Shown here: positions 8,561 to 11,273 of the stretch, piece by piece
Layout: each line of letters opens with the position of its first letter
Position numbering within the stretch: position 1 is the stretch's first letter
Source of the DNA: Podochytrium sp. JEL0797
Lineage: Eukaryota; Chytridiomycota; Chytridiomycetes; Chytridiales; Chytriomycetaceae
Assembly (NCBI GenBank): GCA_027596195.1
Contig: JADGJG010000892.1
Location: 1-11,273 of the forward strand
DNA length: 11,273 nucleotides
Direction of reading: 5' to 3'
Notes under the pieces: generated by a model
What the model was told of the DNA's origin: nothing
What the model saw: only the letters and a program-made list of their open reading frames with translations
The model's database searches: none
Position numbers and translations under genes: made by a program

Positions 8561-9853
8561 TCAGCAACCAACGTACCACACTTGCCAAGTGTACGGAGCA
8601 CTTCCACCGCAGTAGTATTGGGTTCCAGCGACACACTCAGAATTTCCATAAGTCGCGCCACATGGCTGACCAGATGGATTTCCAGCAACAGCCGTAGTTT
8701 TAATAACAGCGGCTGTGGTGGTCTTGACAACAGCGGTGGTAGTCGTGGGCTTGACAACAGCGGTAGTAACAGGAACAGTGGTCTGGACAGCTGCAGTGGT
8801 CGCAGCCGTAGTCATAACAGCAGTAGTCGCAGTAGTCGCAGCAGTAGTCTTCTTGACCGCCGCCGTTGTTGTCTTGGGAGGCGTAGAACCACCCGACGCA
8901 ACACACGCGTTGGCAGCGTTACTGAACTGCAACTGAATCACATATGTCGCACCATCGCCTCCAACCGTCGTTCCCTGCTGAGCATTGCAAATGTCACCAA
9001 TCTCTCCATTCACAGTGTCGTACCAACCCAAGGGAGGCGCGTTCCCAGAAGCCACACCAACCGCTGGGTCCGTCGCAGCCTCGGCCAACTCATGCGACGA
9101 GACGGAGAAAAGGTTGTTGACTGGTAGCTGGTTCGTACCGCATCCACCAGCACAGTTGCCGCCCTGGTCAGGAACAACGCCGTAGTACAAGTACTGGGTG
9201 CCGACATTCAAGGACGAAATGTCAACGGTGCCATGATACGCGCAGAAAACGGCGCACGACCCGCCACCGCCTTGGGTGATGCTGATTCCGGGACCAAAGT
9301 GGATTGGAAAGTACGTGTTGACCGTAGGCGTAATAGTTCCGGCTTTGACCATGGCAATCAACATGGGTTGAATATCGTTGGTGTCGTCCAAAGTCGTGCT
9401 AGTGGCACCAGCGATGCTGAATCCAGGAAGAGCCGACCCGCGTCCCACGTTGTATTGTTGGAGGGTGTCAAACCAGGCGGATTGAGTGACTCCGGCGTAG
9501 AAGGAGTTGAGGTTGGATTGGTAGTTGGCGTTGCCGTACCAGAGTGGCTGCACTTGGACTGTTTGGTTTTGAGTGGAATCATTGGGTTAACACATGCTGA
9601 AATCGAATGAAAATAAAGGAGTGTTGTACTTACCATTTGGAATCACGGGTCCCCCGTAGTTGGTGAGGCGAGCTCCAGAAGGAACGGTAGCGCGCTTCTC
9701 GTGCGCCCTTGGCCCGGTGTAGGTCGACATGTAATGAATTCCCCTGTGAGGGAAAGTCATGTGCTGGATTCCCGCATCCGCGGGGACATCCACAGGGGTC
9801 GCGTTGGCAGCAGCGAGGACTGCGAGGACAGAGAAGATGTTGGAGAGAAGCAT
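8561..9853 (-). CDS. Secreted EXORDIUM/Phi-1-like protein with Cys-rich tail
   Basis: Two exons, 9853-9634 and 9558-8561, with a 75-bp intron (GTAAGT..AACAG); 405 residues. Signal peptide about 1-18 (MLLSNIFSVLAVLAAANA), then a possible Kex2-type KR site at 53-54. Residues 61-295 resemble the plant EXORDIUM/Phi-1 family: LTNYGGPV (63-70), WYGN (80-83), a Cys-rich CAVFCAYH (175-182), paired Cys 209/213, HELAEAATDP (229-238), GWYD (251-254) and EIGDIC (259-264). HELAE looks like a metal-binding HExxE, but catalysis is unproven in this family. Residues 297-365 are a Thr/Ala/Val/Lys linker, probably O-glycosylated. Residues 366-405 form a module with spacing C-x8-C-x7-C-x14-C and aromatic YYC and YTWQVWY, which looks like a small carbohydrate-binding domain, though I cannot name its family. 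An in-frame ATG at 9892 lies too close to the TATA box, so I prefer 9853. Confidence 0.85.
8684..8890 (-). repeat. Thr-rich linker of degenerate repeats
   Basis: This stretch encodes about 69 residues made of short variants of T-T-A-A-V and V-K-T-T, ending where the Cys-rich module begins. The underlying DNA is a degenerate repeat of triplets such as ACC, ACT, GCT and GTC. This is why long open frames appear in every other phase on both strands here. The tail-only paralogue has the same linker shortened by two residues, which suggests small in-frame gains and losses within it. Confidence 0.75.
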
Positions 9854-9906
9854 TTTGTTTTTTGGGGGTGTTTTTGATGTGGTGGCTTCCATTTTTTTCC
9901 TCCCAC

Positions 9907-9913
9907 CTTTATA
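9907..9913 (-). promoter_or_regulatory. TATA box of the secreted gene
   Basis: TATAAAG on the minus strand, 54 bases upstream of the ATG at 9853. With the usual 25-30 base spacing, transcription would start near 9880-9888. That makes 9853 the first ATG in the transcript and excludes the in-frame ATG at 9892. Confidence 0.65.
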
Positions 9914-9935
9914 CCGGTTTTTGAGGCTTGCGAAG

Positions 9936-9955
9936 GCACGTGAGGTGCACGTGAG
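9936..9955. promoter_or_regulatory. Tandem E-boxes (CACGTG x2)
   Basis: Two CACGTG palindromes at 9937-9942 and 9948-9953 lie within a direct repeat GCACGTGAG (9936-9944, 9947-9955). They are 11 bases apart, about one helical turn, and 24-40 bases upstream of the TATA box of the secreted gene. CACGTG is bound by bHLH factors such as Pho4, Cbf1 or USF relatives. Which factor acts here cannot be told. Confidence 0.6.
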
Positions 9956-10061
9956 AGGATCGAGTAATGAAATTTTTTGACATCTCCACGATTGATTTTG
10001 CCTGTGGCTTCTGTGGCTTCTTGGGGGCGCTCGCAAAATATGCCCACCCATTGCTTCCCCC

Positions 10062-10148
10062 ATGAATAGCAAGGTCGACCAGAAGCTTCTTTCGGTTTTC
10101 TATGCCTCCGGTATTGCGGCTCGTTTGTTGTTGATTCGTTTCTGTTGA
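10062..10148 (+). other. Small candidate frame or first exon, unidentified
   Basis: An ATG frame of 28 codons starts divergently from the secreted gene and encodes a basic start followed by a hydrophobic helix (YASGIAARLLLIRF). It ends at TGA 10146-10148, but GTTGAG at 10144 matches the donor of Mtr4 intron 2, so it could be a first exon. The start is loosely like that of PIG-U-type membrane proteins, but I cannot find the expected continuation downstream. It may be a gene remnant or chance. Confidence 0.25.
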
Positions 10149-10797
10149 GTTGAGCGAAACGCCACCTGACTGATGAACTTGATTAAAAAAGCATTGGGCT
10201 TGCATGCAAAAAAAGTGACTCACCTCATTCATTATCTTCCACGTTCAAGAAGAACCGCTTTTCGACGATGCTTGCTCAAAGAAACTGTTTTGAGAAAAAA
10301 GAAAAAGAAGGAAGTGAATCCAGCTTGTTTCGACAGCCCTTGCCCAACCAATCCTCAGAATTGGGCTTGTGCGCATGTCGCCACTTTCGAATCCCAACGA
10401 TTGCGTTCGATTTTGAGCTTACAATTCCCACACAAGCTTAACCAACGGGTGCGTTCGAAAATGTGGGTTTCGATTGCCTACCCTCACATCCATTTAACAA
10501 GAACTAATTTGTCCGAATAGGATATCCCTGTGGAGGTCAACTTTGAAACAAGTTTTGATAAAACCGGATCAACCGTTTTATTGCTTAATCGAACCATGGG
10601 ACAAGCATCCATTCTTATGGGACAGGGGGTGCCGCTACTTAAAATTATCCGAGACAAAATCACAAAATGTGGAATTCCCTTCCTTTTTTCTTAGAAATCG
10701 TATTGATCTCAGAAGGTTAGAAAATATTAAAAAGCAAGTCTTTTATTCATAGATTCTTTTACAGTCCTCTAAAATCTAGTGAGAGAGGGACGGCTAT
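10149..10797. other. Intergenic stretch with weak frames only
   Basis: No gene can be supported here. On the plus strand one phase is open from 10173 to 10695 except for a single TAG at 10518-10520, and a second phase is open from 10498 to 10752. Neither shows a recognisable motif. The right end (10668-10766) is the first copy of the 99-bp direct repeat, and 10767-10797 adjoins the stop codon of the truncated paralogue. It may contain a decayed gene. Confidence 0.4.
10668..10766. repeat. 99-bp direct repeat, copy A
   Basis: These 99 bases recur without a single mismatch at 11175-11273, 507 bases further on. It is AT-rich, begins TGTGGAATTCCC and ends TTTTACAGTC, and has no obvious transposon ends. 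It lies downstream of the truncated paralogue, so on the minus strand it is part of that gene's 3' flank. Confidence 0.95.
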
Positions 10798-11174
10798 TCA
10801 GCAACCAGTGTACCACACCTGCCAAGTGTATGGAGCACTTCCACCGCAGTAGTACTCGGTACCAGCCACACACTCAGAAGTTCCATAAGTTGCGCCACAC
10901 GGCTGACCCGATGGGTTTCCAGACACAGCCGTGGTTTTGACGACAGCGGCCGTGGTAGTCTTGACAACAGCGGCGGTAGTCGTGGGCTTGACCACAGCCG
11001 TAGTAACCGCAGCAGTAGTCTTGACCGCCGCAGTGGTCGCAGCCGTAGTCATAACAGCCACGGTCGTCGCAGCAGTGGTCTTCTTGACCGCCGATGTTGT
11101 GGTTTTGGGAGGTGCAGAACCACCCGACGCAACACACGCGTTGGCAGCGTTACTGAACTGCAACTGAATCACAT
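10798..11174 (-). pseudogene. Truncated tail-only paralogue of the secreted protein
   Basis: This copy matches 8561-8943: the last residues of the globular domain (QLQFSNAANACVASGG), the Thr-rich linker and the full Cys-rich module ending YTGC and TGA at 10800-10798. The four Cys of the tail are all kept, with the same spacing. It is six bases shorter, in frame, within the linker. Nothing of the signal peptide or main domain is present. At 11174 the homology stops abruptly and the 99-bp repeat begins, with an in-frame stop further upstream (near 11223) and no ATG in frame. It is either a 5'-truncated pseudogene or an artefact of a collapsed tandem repeat. Confidence 0.85.
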
Positions 11175-11273
11175 TGTGGAATTCCCTTCCTTTTTTCTTA
11201 GAAATCGTATTGATCTCAGAAGGTTAGAAAATATTAAAAAGCAAGTCTTTTATTCATAGATTCTTTTACAGTC
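11175..11273. repeat. 99-bp direct repeat, copy B (runs to window end)
   Basis: Identical over its whole length to 10668-10766 and still matching at the last base of the window. It directly abuts the truncated paralogue. Both copies are preceded by AATCACA (10658-10664 and 11167-11173), followed by three unrelated bases in copy A and one in copy B, which may mark a microhomology breakpoint. Confidence 0.95.

Noticed and set aside
8684..8890. Regular repeats that might suggest a CRISPR or minisatellite array
   Set aside because: The units are short, variable and coding, with no spacers. They are protein linker repeats.
8582..9127. 181-codon plus-strand Ser/Arg-rich frame and other frames over the linker
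   Set aside because: They are shadows of the Thr-rich repeat on the opposite strand, which is open in all phases.
9587..9633. Unspliced end of exon 1 of the secreted gene
   Set aside because: It stops shortly after the donor. Splicing with GTAAGT restores the family motif WYGN in frame.
9851..9892. Upstream in-frame ATG at 9892 adding 13 residues before the signal peptide
   Set aside because: It lies only about 20 bases from the TATA box, before the expected transcript start, and would bury the signal peptide behind a charged stretch.

Overview
This is eukaryotic genomic DNA. It has spliced protein-coding genes with short introns (55-151 bp) and acceptors preceded by C/A- or T-rich tracts. 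The gene set is an exosome helicase, an MFSD1-type transporter and a secreted protein with a Thr-rich linker and a Cys-rich tail, which suggests a compact fungal genome. An early-diverging (chytrid-like) fungus is my best guess, but that is inference from style and gene content, not from a marker gene.

Layout. 1-866 (+): remains of a Ser/Thr protein kinase, broken by frameshifts. 911-1114 (+): an orphan, decayed copy of the last exon of the transporter gene found later in the window on the other strand. 1200-2490 (-): an unrecognised two-exon gene for a low-complexity protein with a His/Tyr tract, a basic patch and a C-terminal coiled coil. 2491-2811: divergent promoter region. 2812-6551 (+): a complete eight-exon Mtr4 gene, the exosome-associated Ski2-like RNA helicase, ending in a 10-nt exon. 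6552-6827: convergent 3' region. 6828-8353 (-): four-exon MFSD1-like major facilitator gene. 8354-8560: short spacer. 8561-9853 (-): two-exon secreted EXORDIUM/Phi-1-like protein with a TATA box and two E-boxes upstream. 9854-10797: mostly non-genic, with weak reading frames. 10798-11174 (-): truncated paralogue carrying only the tail of the secreted protein. 11175-11273: perfect repeat of 10668-10766, giving a 507-bp period that runs off the window edge.

The genes do not form a pathway: nuclear RNA surveillance, a probable organelle transporter and a cell-surface or extracellular protein sit side by side. The most unusual signal is compositional. In Mtr4 exons 3-7 (clearest in 4-7) and the last exon of the transporter, synonymous codon choice starts C/A-rich and turns G/T-rich towards the exon end, then resets inside the intron. 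The other notable signals are duplicated gene fragments: the orphan transporter exon and the tail-only copy with its tandem repeat.
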